Part shown: one piece after another, positions 54,772 through 63,537 of the stretch
Position numbering within the stretch: the first letter of the stretch is position 1
Layout: each line of letters opens with the position of its first letter
DNA from: Candidatus Sulfuricurvum sp. RIFRC-1
GTDB lineage: Bacteria; Campylobacterota; Campylobacteria; Campylobacterales; Sulfurimonadaceae
DNA length: 64,000 nucleotides
Assembly: GCF_000310245.1 (NCBI RefSeq)
Contig: NC_020505.1
Coordinates: 744,001 to 808,000, forward strand
Direction: 5' to 3'
The notes under the pieces: generated by a model
Told to the model about the DNA's origin: nothing
Databases searched by the model: none
The model's input: only the letters and a program-made list of their open reading frames with translations
Program-made: the position numbers and the translations under genes

Positions 54772-56859
54772 TTATTCGTGTAAGCGCAAGGTTGTTGTTT
54801 GTGTGTCCAGCGGCCTGTCATAGAGATAACCTTGCGCCAGTGTACAACCATTTTGGAGGAGAAAGTTCTCTTGTTCAGCCGTTTCAACCCCTTCGGCAAT
54901 AACATCGAGCTTGAGATTCCGGGCTAAGCCGATGATGGTTTTTGTAATCGCCATATCATCTTCATCCTCAGGAATATCATGTATGAAACTCTGATCGATT
55001 TTTAGTTTATCGATGGGAAGTCGTTTGAGATAAGAGAGGGAGGAATATCCGGTTCCAAAATCATCGACCGATATCTCTAATCCTAATGCTTTAAACTCAC
55101 CCAAAATTTCGATCGCTTCTTGCGGATTACGCATAATTTGGGATTCCGTTACCTCGATTGCAATACACTGATACGGGCAATGGTAAAATTCCAAGATGGA
55201 CCAAACCTCTTTGGCAATGTTTCGATTGGCGAGTGTTTTGGCGGAGAAGTTGACAGCGGTTTTTGGGGCGCATATCCCTTCGTTTTGCCATAGGATATGT
55301 TGCTTTACAACATTTTCCAAAACCATAAAATCAAGCTCTTGAATCAAGCCCATCTCTTCACACAAAGGGATAAAACTAGCAGGCGAGACCACTCCCAAAG
55401 TTGGATGAATCCATCGTACCAGAGCTTCCATACCGACCCACTTATGGCTGAGTAGATCAACTTGCGGTTGATAATAGACTGCAAATTGATTCTCTTTGAG
55501 GGCTATGCGTAACGAATTTTCCATCATAACTCGCTCAACAGCTTTGTCCCCCATCTCATTGGCATAAAATCGGTAGGTATTTCTCCCCTCATTTTTGGCT
55601 CGGTACATCGCGGTATCGGCATTTTTAAGGAGGAGTTCGGTTGAGATACCATCATCAGGAGAGAGGGCGATACCGATGCTGAGCGTTGTGTATAAAATAT
55701 GTCCTTGGACGGAGAAGGGTTCTTTGAAAGCGTGGATTAATTTCTCTACGATGTCGGTAAGGTTTTCGATTTGATTCAGCGAATCGATAAGGATATTAAA
55801 CTCATCTCCCCCCATACGGGCTATGGTATCGCATTCCCGTAAAATCGATTGAAGCCGAAGGGCTACTTGAATCAGGAGTTTGTCACCCATTGGGTGTCCC
55901 AATGAATCATTGATCTGTTTAAAGTGGTCGAGATCGATAAAAAGTACCGCTATTTTTTCATGATGGCGCTGATTCTTTTTTAGGGCCATTTGGAGGCGAT
56001 CATTAAATAAAATACGGTTAGGCAGCCCGGTCAGTGAATCGTGTGTTGCAAGATGAAGCAGCTTGTTTTGGGTTTCATTGAGTTCTGTAATATCGGTATC
56101 AAAAATAACCACAGCGGGTCGTCCGAGATAGCTTAATCTATGTACGCTTGCCTGCACGGGGTAAATGGTTCCATTTTTTCGTTTATGATAAGAGATGTTA
56201 CTGAGTACAGGGCTGATCGTGTTGAGATATTGCCGAAACGTTTCGATTTGCTCCTGCGTCAGTTCGGGATTGATATCGCTGATAGAGAGTTGCTGGAGAT
56301 CTTCCAGCGTATACCCCAGTGCTTTTAATGCCCCGTCATTAGCATAGAGGTATTTGAGAGTTTCGGCATCGGCGATATAAACCTCCATCGTAGCATGTTG
56401 GACGATGGTGGCGAGTTCCTTTTTGTGGTTTTCGAGCTCGACTTGATGGGTGATATCGGTTCGAAATCCCGCAACGATAAGGGGGTCTCCGTTCGCATCA
56501 AAGAGAATCTTAGCGCGGTCGTATATCCAGAGCCAGTGACCGTTTTTATGACGAATTCGATAGCGTACGTGTGCGCTTTCAATTTTGTTCGCAATGGAGT
56601 TAAAGAGAATCCCTACGGCCTTTTCGACATCATCGAGATGAAGCATCGACTTCCATGCTTCGATGGAACTGTGATACTCATTTTCAGCGTAACCGATAAT
56701 TTCAAGCCATCGTTTTGAGACATAGGTTGTTTTTTTTTGGATATTGTATTCCCAAATGCCGTCTTCGGAAGAGCTGATGGCAAATTTCAGCCGTCGAAAT
56801 TCTTCTAACTGCTCGTCGCTCATACAATCAAATGCCGGAATAAGAGTATTGCTGTCCAA
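54772..56859 (-). CDS. Cytosolic PAS-PAS-GGDEF-EAL protein
   Basis: 695 residues, no membrane segment. Two PAS/PAC domains (about 24-140, with YRIRHKNGHWLWIYDRAK, and 145-260, with YHKRKNGTIYPVQ), a GGDEF domain (about 265-430; DLDHFKQINDSLGH, RMGGDEF) and an EAL domain (about 440-690; EALVRWIHP, EVTESQI, VDDFGTGYSSL, AEGVE, AQGYLYDRP). Both active sites look intact. Redox or light sensing through PAS is possible but no cofactor motif is evident. It follows the photolyase region on the same strand; the 64-base gap leaves joint transcription open. Confidence 0.9.
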   Translation of the reverse strand: MDSNTLIPAFDCMSDEQLEEFRRLKFAISSSEDGIWEYNIQKKTTYVSKRWLEIIGYAENEYHSSIEAWKSMLHLDDVEKAVGILFNSIANKIESAHVRYRIRHKNGHWLWIYDRAKILFDANGDPLIVAGFRTDITHQVELENHKKELATIVQHATMEVYIADAETLKYLYANDGALKALGYTLEDLQQLSISDINPELTQEQIETFRQYLNTISPVLSNISYHKRKNGTIYPVQASVHRLSYLGRPAVVIFDTDITELNETQNKLLHLATHDSLTGLPNRILFNDRLQMALKKNQRHHEKIAVLFIDLDHFKQINDSLGHPMGDKLLIQVALRLQSILRECDTIARMGGDEFNILIDSLNQIENLTDIVEKLIHAFKEPFSVQGHILYTTLSIGIALSPDDGISTELLLKNADTAMYRAKNEGRNTYRFYANEMGDKAVERVMMENSLRIALKENQFAVYYQPQVDLLSHKWVGMEALVRWIHPTLGVVSPASFIPLCEEMGLIQELDFMVLENVVKQHILWQNEGICAPKTAVNFSAKTLANRNIAKEVWSILEFYHCPYQCIAIEVTESQIMRNPQEAIEILGEFKALGLEISVDDFGTGYSSLSYLKRLPIDKLKIDQSFIHDIPEDEDDMAITKTIIGLARNLKLDVIAEGVETAEQENFLLQNGCTLAQGYLYDRPLDTQTTTLRLHE

Positions 56860-56922
56860 GGTTCAACGCTCCTTTCAACAAAAAACATCGTAAGTAAATA
56901 TGATAGCACATTTTTGAGGGAT

Positions 56923-58293
56923 TTATTTTGAATGGTGATAAAAATATTCCAATGCTTTTTTTGAACTGACTTTATGGCTAACGATGGGGGGCGGATAGTT
57001 GTTGAGATCCAACAGGCTTAATGCCTCTTCATTATGGAGAATTTGAGGAGAAATGGCACCAAATTCCGGAACCCATCGGCGGATATAATCCCCTTTAATG
57101 TCAAATTTTGCAGCTTGGGCATAGGGATTGAAAATCCTAAAATAAGGTTGAGGATCAACCCCCGTACCCGCACTCCATTGCCAGGATAGTATATTGGAAC
57201 TTGCATCGTAATCTATCAGATATTTTGCAAAAAAATGCTCACCCCATTGCCATGGCAACAAGAGATTTTTGGTAAAAAAAGATGCGGTAATCATCCGTAC
57301 ACGATTATGCATGCGGCCTGTCTGCAAAAGCTCTCTTATTCCTGCGTCAACAATCGGGACACCCGTTCGGGCTGTGCAAAAGGCTTCAAAGTAGTCTGTG
57401 TTTGGTATCCCTTTGAACGGATAGCGAAAATTACGTTCGCTGAGATGGGGAAAATGGACTAAAAGCATTGCGTAAAATTCTCGAAAGATGAGTTGTCTAA
57501 AAAACGGTTCGGTATCAATTCCTTCTTTTTTTTGTATGCTCATCCATCGTAGCAACGCACGAATGGAAATGGTTCCAAAACGTACGTCACTGCTCAAATC
57601 GGACGTTGTCTCTTGAACCATAAAATCGCGATTATTTGCATAATGTTCAAGTTTTGACGCAAACAATCCGAGTTTTGTCTCAGGAGAGCGTTCTTGCTGA
57701 GGGATTGGATTATGGGCAAATCCGATTGATTCGAGCTCTATAGGTGCTTTTGCGTACTCCATACACGTGATTTGATGGAGTGATTCATAATCAAATGAGT
57801 GAAGTTGTTGTTGTACCGGTAGATATTCATGCATATGAAAAGGGGTGAAGAGAATTTTGGCACGGTTATAAAATGGGGTGAAAACTTGATAGGGGGTTCC
57901 GTCATTTTTAACCACTTCATCACTGCGAAAGATATAGGTGTCATGCAGATAGTTAAACGGCAGTAAATGGGATATCTGCCGATCACGTTCGAGAGCATAG
58001 CGATCATAGTCGCCCGAAGCACATACTTCGTCATAGTGGTCATGTAAAAGAAGCCATTGAAACACTTCACTGGGTTTGCCATAAAAAATAGCTAAATCAA
58101 GCCCCATTTTTTTCAAAGAGGTTTTGAGATTGATGAGGGAGTGGTAAATAAATGAGATACGACGGTCATCTGCGTCAAGTGATGAGAGAATATTAGGATC
58201 AAAAATAAAGAGAGGAAGAACGTTTCCCTCTTGTGAAAGGAGGGGGTTGTCTTCCGTCCGTAAATCTCTGCGAAACCATAATATCCGTCTCAT
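56923..58293 (-). CDS. phr: Deoxyribodipyrimidine photolyase
   Basis: 456 residues, class I CPD photolyase/cryptochrome family. The N-terminal antenna domain starts ILWFRRDLRTEDNPLL; the FAD domain has TGVPIVDAGIRELLQTGRMH and HNRVRMITASFFTKNLLLPW, then SNILSWQWSAGTGVDPQPYFRIFNP (in two parts: WQWSAGTG and PYFRIFNP). Uses blue light to split UV-induced pyrimidine dimers. Three bases separate it from the upstream DUF523/DUF1722 gene, a pairing seen elsewhere in proteobacteria. Confidence 0.93.
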   Translation of the reverse strand: MRRILWFRRDLRTEDNPLLSQEGNVLPLFIFDPNILSSLDADDRRISFIYHSLINLKTSLKKMGLDLAIFYGKPSEVFQWLLLHDHYDEVCASGDYDRYALERDRQISHLLPFNYLHDTYIFRSDEVVKNDGTPYQVFTPFYNRAKILFTPFHMHEYLPVQQQLHSFDYESLHQITCMEYAKAPIELESIGFAHNPIPQQERSPETKLGLFASKLEHYANNRDFMVQETTSDLSSDVRFGTISIRALLRWMSIQKKEGIDTEPFFRQLIFREFYAMLLVHFPHLSERNFRYPFKGIPNTDYFEAFCTARTGVPIVDAGIRELLQTGRMHNRVRMITASFFTKNLLLPWQWGEHFFAKYLIDYDASSNILSWQWSAGTGVDPQPYFRIFNPYAQAAKFDIKGDYIRRWVPEFGAISPQILHNEEALSLLDLNNYPPPIVSHKVSSKKALEYFYHHSK

Positions 58294-58295
58294 CG

Positions 58296-59246
58296 TTATT
58301 TTCCTGCGGTGAGATGAGACCGCAATGCTAGCGTTTTAGGATAGGGATTTAGAAAAGTTTGTCCCAAGAGATACTCGGTACGGTATTTTTGTGCATAGAG
58401 GGAGATAGTAGAGAGAGGGACGATCAGAGGGATAATTTTTTGAGCATAATCAGTGATCTGAGTATGAAGGGCCTCTTTTTCATCTTTCGTGAGTTCATTT
58501 TTGAAAAATCCGGCTAAATGTTCCAAAACATTACGTGTTTTTTTAATCGAGCTTTTTTTAGAAATAGCTGTTTTAAAACCCTCTTCATAGCGTTTCAAAA
58601 GGGCCTCGAAACTGATATTATCACGGTTGGCTACGATATTTCCAAGAAAGCGGTACAGCTTTTCGTCTTTGGCCTGAAGCATAAACTTATATTTCGTGTG
58701 AAATTGAACTAACTCTTTTATCGCAGAATCAGAGGCTTTAAACTGTTCAAACGCATCGAAGGCAAAAATCTGCATAATAAAATTTTCTCTCAACCATGCA
58801 TCCTGAAGCCGTCCTTCCTCTTCCATTGGCAGGAGAGGATAGTGTTTTTTGCAAAGGGCTGTAAATACTCCATCTTCTTTCCCTTCGCAAAATCCATTGT
58901 CCAGATACATTTTGGCACTTGACATGCCGCAGCTTGGAGATTTGGATTTGAAAATAATTCCACATAGCGGTTGAAGCGAAATTTTTGCGAGTTCAGTATG
59001 GCTTGTTTGTAGAAGCGCTTCAGTGAGATCACTTCCGTCTTTGTTGGTTTGTATATGAGTTCCACCTTGTAAGCGTACCAGCCGTACAGAAGGTCGGGGT
59101 GTACCGAATGCCAAATGTTCAGGACAAAATGAGATAAACTCAGCAAATTGACTAAGCTCATCGGTAATAAAATATTCTTGTTTATGTCCACCGTCAAAAC
59201 GGATTTTTTCCCCCACTAAACAAGCAGATACGGCAATTTTCATCAC
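58296..59246 (-). CDS. DUF523-DUF1722 fusion protein (YbgA-like)
   Basis: 316 residues. The N-terminal half (about 1-150) is DUF523, with cysteines in SACLVGEKIRFDGG (C9), SFCPEHLAFG, PLCGIIFKSKSPSCGM and the tail of the domain; the C-terminal half (about 155-310) is the helical DUF1722/YbgA domain with FHTKYKFMLQAKDEKLYRFL (split as FHTKYKFML and AKDEKLYRFLG). Conserved cysteines imply metal or Fe-S binding. Regularly beside photolyase genes, hinting at a link to DNA repair or light. Function is unknown. Confidence 0.9.
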   Translation of the reverse strand: MMKIAVSACLVGEKIRFDGGHKQEYFITDELSQFAEFISFCPEHLAFGTPRPSVRLVRLQGGTHIQTNKDGSDLTEALLQTSHTELAKISLQPLCGIIFKSKSPSCGMSSAKMYLDNGFCEGKEDGVFTALCKKHYPLLPMEEEGRLQDAWLRENFIMQIFAFDAFEQFKASDSAIKELVQFHTKYKFMLQAKDEKLYRFLGNIVANRDNISFEALLKRYEEGFKTAISKKSSIKKTRNVLEHLAGFFKNELTKDEKEALHTQITDYAQKIIPLIVPLSTISLYAQKYRTEYLLGQTFLNPYPKTLALRSHLTAGK

Positions 59247-59332
59247 TCTTCCTCACGCTAAGTAGAATATTATAGAGTAATTAACTGTTGCTTTTTGCAT
59301 AGCCTAATTGTATTGCTTCAAATGAGGTGCAA

Positions 59333-59527
59333 TTAGTGTTCAGGAGGAGGAGGGGTATATTTGTTTCGTTGGTACTCTTTGGAGAGCTTCTGCAACTCAG
59401 AATCCATTGTTTTTTGCGGCACCTTATCAGGATGAATAGGGAGAATGAAAGCGAGGAGGATAAAGATGAGACTAAAAACGACACCGCTTAAAATAGCGAG
59501 CATTACTTTGAGCTTATCATCATTCAT
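59333..59527 (-). CDS. Small membrane protein (64 residues)
   Basis: Start MNDDKLKVMLAILSGVVFSL, one membrane helix (about 7-28), then a charged segment with QKLSKEYQRNKY and the tail PPPPEH. ATG 59527 is chosen because GGGGAGG ends six bases before it; the in-frame ATG at 59533 abuts that site. A small inner-membrane protein of unknown role; the next gene upstream on the strand is the transglycosylase-like gene. Confidence 0.65.
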   Translation of the reverse strand: MNDDKLKVMLAILSGVVFSLIFILLAFILPIHPDKVPQKTMDSELQKLSKEYQRNKYTPPPPEH

Positions 59528-59572
59528 AATCATCCTCCCCTGCGCAGTAGATAGGATATTATAGCTTAAAAA

Positions 59573-60100
59573 TTATGATAGCTTACCCGAAGAGACGAGA
59601 TGGTTGACCAGGTTCATATTCTTCATGACACGATTGTAATAGGGACGATTTGAAAAACCGCCGTTGTAGCCGCTAATGGCATAAAAATTATCCAATCGTT
59701 TATTTTGGAGCAAAACCAGATAGTGGGTAGCGACTTGAGCAGAGAGTTTAATATCTCCCAACAATCGTCCAGCCAACTGTACGTCGCTAAGCTTATTAAG
59801 CCAGCGGAGTTTTTTAACGTTTTGTGAGACGTGGCGTGCGGTAGCAACTTGAATCTGCATCGGACCCAGAGAAGCTTTGGTAAATGATTTTTTATGTCTG
59901 AAGTCGCCTATGGTATTTTTCCCGGCACTGCTCTCCGTTAAACAAATCGCACTGACTGTATTTTCATACGTGTTGCCGTTTCTATCGGGAATCGATTTTG
60001 CGACATCGCGTACGGTTTGTAATACATGGAGTTGTTTAGGGGTCATGGAATCACCAAAAAGTGATAAAGCAAGCAGTAGTATTAGGGAAAGAAATCTCAA
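59573..60100 (-). CDS. Lytic transglycosylase-like (SLT-fold) protein
   Basis: 175 residues with a signal peptide (1-16). Catalytic glutamate E56 in ICLTESSAG, then SLGPMQIQVATAR (78-90) and YNGGFSNRPYYNRVM (the YNGG motif), the pattern of lysozyme-like transglycosylases. It lacks extra domains and is short. Probably cuts peptidoglycan locally, for example for a secretion or flagellar apparatus, but no such gene is adjacent. The region upstream (60101-60393) is AT-rich and holds no recognisable gene. Confidence 0.82.
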   Translation of the reverse strand: MRFLSLILLLALSLFGDSMTPKQLHVLQTVRDVAKSIPDRNGNTYENTVSAICLTESSAGKNTIGDFRHKKSFTKASLGPMQIQVATARHVSQNVKKLRWLNKLSDVQLAGRLLGDIKLSAQVATHYLVLLQNKRLDNFYAISGYNGGFSNRPYYNRVMKNMNLVNHLVSSGKLS

Positions 60101-60393
60101 ATTTGCACCTCGATTATGGAATATGAAATTTTAGGGTACTGGGAGGATTATAACAATGGTGTGTCCTTTCTAAATGAATCAGTTAAGAAAAAGTAATAGA
60201 AAAGGGGGGTACGCTACCGTACAGAGGGAAAGCTGTGTTTAAGTTTAGGCAACGATATGGTTGTATTGCGTGTTAAAATGTTAACTATATTGCTGTTACT
60301 TTAAGTTTCAAGCTAAAAAGTTTTCTAAAAGCTGTAAAAAAAAGGTTAAAAAAATAGCTCATGAGTAAAAATGAAACATTTTTTTCCAAAGGT

Positions 60394-60687
60394 TTACGAC
60401 TCTTCGCTGGTTAAATAGATCCAATACTCTTTGTGACTTTTTCCCTGATCGAGAAAGTAGAGCTGTAAAATGGCAACCCGATAAAGGGTAATGACCATTT
60501 TAGCGTAGGGGATAGCGAGTGAGAGAGAGAGCCACCATGGTTGCTCGCGATCTCCTTTGGAGTGCATCATCTCTTCGACTCCGATATTGTTGCTGAGATA
60601 AAGACCAAACGCAATCGAAAAGATAAAATTAAGTATCAGTCCAAAAATCGCATAGGCAAAAAAATCGCTAGAGCCGAAATCGATCAT
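60394..60687 (-). CDS. Unknown small two- or three-helix membrane protein
   Basis: 97 residues: helix 1 about 8-30 (FFAYAIFGLILNFIFSIAFG), a charged loop with EEMMHSKGDREQPWW, and hydrophobic segments about 50-75, ending KEYWIYLTSEES. No family recognised. Located six bases downstream of ppa on the same strand, so cotranscribed. The 290 bases after it hold no gene. Confidence 0.75.
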   Translation of the reverse strand: MIDFGSSDFFAYAIFGLILNFIFSIAFGLYLSNNIGVEEMMHSKGDREQPWWLSLSLAIPYAKMVITLYRVAILQLYFLDQGKSHKEYWIYLTSEES

Positions 60688-60693
60688 CTTTGT

Positions 60694-61215
60694 TTACTCT
60701 TTGTAATTTTTGATAGCATCTTCTAAGATTTTAGTTGCGGATGCTTTGTCTTCAAACCCTTTTACTTTTACCCATTTACCCGGTTCAAGCATTTTATAGG
60801 TTTCAAAGAAGTTTTTGATTTTAGCTAAGGTGTGTTTTGGAATATCACCGAGGTCTTGAATCTCTTCGAATGTCGGGTCGATTTTTGAGGTTGGAACGGC
60901 AAGCAATTTTTCATCGATACCGCTTTCGTCTTCCATAATAAGAACACCGACTAAACGACAATTAGTCACACACCCCTCAACCATAGGATACTCGGTAAGA
61001 ATCAAGATATCAGCCGGATCGCCGTCTTGGGAAAGTGTTTTGTTGACAAAGCCGTAGTTTGCCGGATAGTACATAGCAGAGTGCATAACACGGTCAAGCA
61101 CAAGTGCACCGCTCTCTTTTTCAACTTCATATTTGATGTTTGATCCGCAGGCAATCTCAATAATTGCTTTGACTTTATCCGGATTTTCGCCGTAACCGAT
61201 TTTGCTTAGATCCAT
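60694..61215 (-). CDS. ppa: Inorganic pyrophosphatase (family I)
   Basis: 173 residues, the usual bacterial length. Hydrolyses pyrophosphate, pulling biosynthetic reactions forward. Motifs: PANYGFV (about 57-63), DGDPADILILTE (catalytic aspartates, about 70-81), the third aspartate in MEDESGIDEKLLAVP (D near 102) and metal/phosphate residues in VKVKGFEDK. A housekeeping enzyme; divergent from the His-repeat gene with about 155 bases between. Confidence 0.97.
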   Translation of the reverse strand: MDLSKIGYGENPDKVKAIIEIACGSNIKYEVEKESGALVLDRVMHSAMYYPANYGFVNKTLSQDGDPADILILTEYPMVEGCVTNCRLVGVLIMEDESGIDEKLLAVPTSKIDPTFEEIQDLGDIPKHTLAKIKNFFETYKMLEPGKWVKVKGFEDKASATKILEDAIKNYKE

Positions 61216-61312
61216 AAGGCACCTCTGTGTATAAAATAATGAGGCGGATTGTAACGAAAGAAACTAAAAGGTTCATTGAAACCGGTCGCAGTAAATCTTT
61301 TTTAATGAACTT

Positions 61313-61318
61313 TATACT
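61313..61318 (+). promoter_or_regulatory. Candidate -10 of the pycB operon, downstream of an inverted repeat
   Basis: TATACT, 54 bases before the His-repeat gene start. Just upstream a perfect inverted repeat GTTCATT (61271-61277) and AATGAAC (61304-61310), 26 bases apart, could be an operator. Confidence 0.35.
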
Positions 61319-61371
61319 AGAATCACGCATCGTGTAAAGATTACGCGTGCAAATTAACTAGGGGATCTCGA

Positions 61372-61680
61372 ATGGAATTACTCAATAAAGTAATGAAATA
61401 TTTGACTATGTTTCAATCCAAGAATGCCCCGGAATCTCAAAACTTTGCAGGTGAGGGTGCCGTTGCATCTTCATGTGATCGTACACAAGGTGCCAAAGTA
61501 GCAGCGATTGCAGCAGCATTACACCACCATGATTTGGAAAACAGTGATGTAAGAGCAAAAGTAGCTGCGATTGCAGCCGCGCTTCATCATCATGAAATGG
61601 AAAACTCTCAAAATGGCGGTTTATTAGGAATTGCGGCACTTGCAGCAGTGATTCACCACCATAATAATCTAAAGAAGTAG
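61372..61680 (+). CDS. Small histidine-repeat protein upstream of pycB
   Basis: 102 residues. Three imperfect repeats: AKVAAIAAALHHH at 41-53, the same 13 residues at 62-74, and a variant IAALAAVIHHH at 87-97. The linkers DLENSDVR and EMENSQNG are also alike. No signal peptide or membrane helix. The repeats vaguely recall the alanine-rich C-terminal ends of small subunits of biotin-dependent decarboxylases. AGGGGATC precedes the start, and the carboxyltransferase gene begins 12 bases after its stop, so it is likely an accessory subunit or a metal-binding helper. No name can be given. Confidence 0.7.
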   Translation: MELLNKVMKYLTMFQSKNAPESQNFAGEGAVASSCDRTQGAKVAAIAAALHHHDLENSDVRAKVAAIAAALHHHEMENSQNGGLLGIAALAAVIHHHNNLKK

Positions 61681-61692
61681 GGATTACGTATA

Positions 61693-63519
61693 ATGGCAAA
61701 AAAATACATCGATGTGATGGACACTACGTTCCGTGACGGCTTTCAGTCCGTATTCGGCGGACGGGTGTTGATGGAAGATTTTTTCCCTGCGGTTGAAGCG
61801 GCTGCGGAGGCGGGAATCCGACATTTCGAATTTGGAGGCGGTGCCCGTTTTCAAAGTCTTTTTTTCTATCTGAATGAAAATGCATTTGATATGATGGATC
61901 GTTTTCGTGCTATCGTAGGGCCGGATGCAAATCTTCAAACCCTTGCACGCGGGGTGAATACGGTGATGCTCGATACGGGCAGTCGTGAAATGGTCGATTT
62001 GCATGCCAAAATGTTTAAAAAACACGGAACGACAACCATTCGTAATTTCGATGCCCTCAATGATGTCGAAAATCTGAAATATTCGGGTGAACGTATCGCT
62101 TATCATGGATTGAAACACGAAGTCGTCGTTACGATGATGGATCTTCCTCCGGGATGTGTCGGAGCGCACGACGTCGCGTTTTATGAGAAAACACTTCGTG
62201 AAATCTTAGATTCCGGGATTCCATACAGCTCTATCTGCTTTAAAGATGCGAGTGGAACGTCGAGTCCGCAAAAGGTGTATGAAACGTTAACAATGGCACG
62301 TAAACTCGTTCCCGAGGGGACCCATTTGCGTCTTCATACCCATGAGACGGCAGGGGTCAGTGTTGCATGTTATCTTGCCGCGCTCGATGCCGGAGTTGAC
62401 GGGATTGATATGGCGGCGGCTCCAGTGAGCGGCGGTACGTCACAACCCGATATCTTGACTATGTTGCACGCGGTTAAAGGAAAAAATTTCGATCTTGGCG
62501 GGCTTGAACTCGAAAAAATCCTCAAATACGAAGATGTTTTGGGTGATTGTCTGAAGGACTATTTCATGCCGCCGGAAGCGACACAAGTATCGCCTCTTAT
62601 TCCATTTTCTCCGATGCCGGGGGGAGCGCTTACAGCGAATACCCAAATGATGCGTGATAACAACATGCTCGATCGCTATCCAGAAGTAATCCGTGCGATG
62701 CGTGAAGTGGTTGAAAAAGGGGGATACGGTACATCGGTTACTCCGGTATCTCAGTTTTACTTCCAACAGGCATTGAACAATGCCCTTATGGGGCCATGGA
62801 AAAAAATTGCTCCGGGTTATGGAAAAATGGTTTTGGGGTATTTCGGAAAAACCCCTACAGCACCGGATCCTGAAATAGTTCGTATTGCGCATGAACAGCT
62901 TAAACTTGAACCGACTACCGATCATGCTATCGATATTGCCGATCGTGATGAAACCAAATCGGTCGCTTATTGGACTAAACGTTTGAGCGACGAAGGGATT
63001 GAAGCAACGGATGAAAATATTTTCATTGCCGCTTCATGTGATGTTAAAGGGATTGCTTTTCTTAAAGGGGAAGCGACAGTTAATGTTCGAAAAAATAGCC
63101 CGAAAACGGCAGAATCTAAAATTCAATCAACACTACAGGAGAATTTAATTATGGCAAATGGTACTTACACAGTAATCGTAGACGGACAACAATACAACGT
63201 ACAAATCGTAGGCGGAAATGCAACGGTTCAAACTGCTCCGGCAGTATCGGTAGCACCTGCTGCTCCAGTAGCAGCACCGGCGGTAGTTGCCGCTCCTGCA
63301 GCGAACGCAAATGCGATTTGTGCTGAACTTCCGGGTTCTGTCTTTAAATTGGTTGCTGCAGTTGGCGACAGTGTGAATGCCGGCGATAAAATTATGATTT
63401 TGGAAGCGATGAAAATGGAGATTGACGTAGTTGCTCCACGCGCCGGAAAAGTAACATCAATTAATGTAAACGTTAATGATAAAATCGAAGCAGGTCAAGT
63501 CTTGGCGGTTGTCGAATAA
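61693..63519 (+). CDS. pycB: Pyruvate carboxylase subunit B / oxaloacetate decarboxylase alpha-type, with biotin domain
   Basis: 608 residues. Carboxyltransferase domain (about 1-300) with MDTTFRDGFQS at the start (metal aspartate), the lysine in CFKDASGT and metal ligands in LHTHETAG; a conserved central domain (about 300-470); and a C-terminal biotinyl domain with EAMKMEID (biotin lysine 574). Moves carboxyl from biotin to pyruvate, making oxaloacetate. No biotin carboxylase (PycA) gene is in the window. Between domains, an Ala/Pro-rich linker is preceded by an internal start at 63151. Confidence 0.93.
   Translation: MAKKYIDVMDTTFRDGFQSVFGGRVLMEDFFPAVEAAAEAGIRHFEFGGGARFQSLFFYLNENAFDMMDRFRAIVGPDANLQTLARGVNTVMLDTGSREMVDLHAKMFKKHGTTTIRNFDALNDVENLKYSGERIAYHGLKHEVVVTMMDLPPGCVGAHDVAFYEKTLREILDSGIPYSSICFKDASGTSSPQKVYETLTMARKLVPEGTHLRLHTHETAGVSVACYLAALDAGVDGIDMAAAPVSGGTSQPDILTMLHAVKGKNFDLGGLELEKILKYEDVLGDCLKDYFMPPEATQVSPLIPFSPMPGGALTANTQMMRDNNMLDRYPEVIRAMREVVEKGGYGTSVTPVSQFYFQQALNNALMGPWKKIAPGYGKMVLGYFGKTPTAPDPEIVRIAHEQLKLEPTTDHAIDIADRDETKSVAYWTKRLSDEGIEATDENIFIAASCDVKGIAFLKGEATVNVRKNSPKTAESKIQSTLQENLIMANGTYTVIVDGQQYNVQIVGGNATVQTAPAVSVAPAAPVAAPAVVAAPAANANAICAELPGSVFKLVAAVGDSVNAGDKIMILEAMKMEIDVVAPRAGKVTSINVNVNDKIEAGQVLAVVE
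63137..63153 (+). promoter_or_regulatory. Internal ribosome site and ATG inside pycB
   Basis: AGGAG (63137-63141) is nine bases before an in-frame ATG (63151). Translation from here would give a separate protein of 122 residues beginning MANGTYTV, which is the linker plus biotinyl domain. Confidence 0.5.
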
Positions 63520-63537
63520 CTCTTTTGATCTTCTCCC

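Noticed and set aside
59281-59484. 67-residue frame on the minus strand
   Set aside because: It is serine-rich shadow coding opposite the 64-residue membrane protein frame, which has a far better ribosome site.
60101-60393. Small RNA or gene in the AT-rich gap
   Set aside because: Only a weak 5-bp palindrome (GTACG/CGTAC) and tiny open frames are seen; nothing is strong enough to call.
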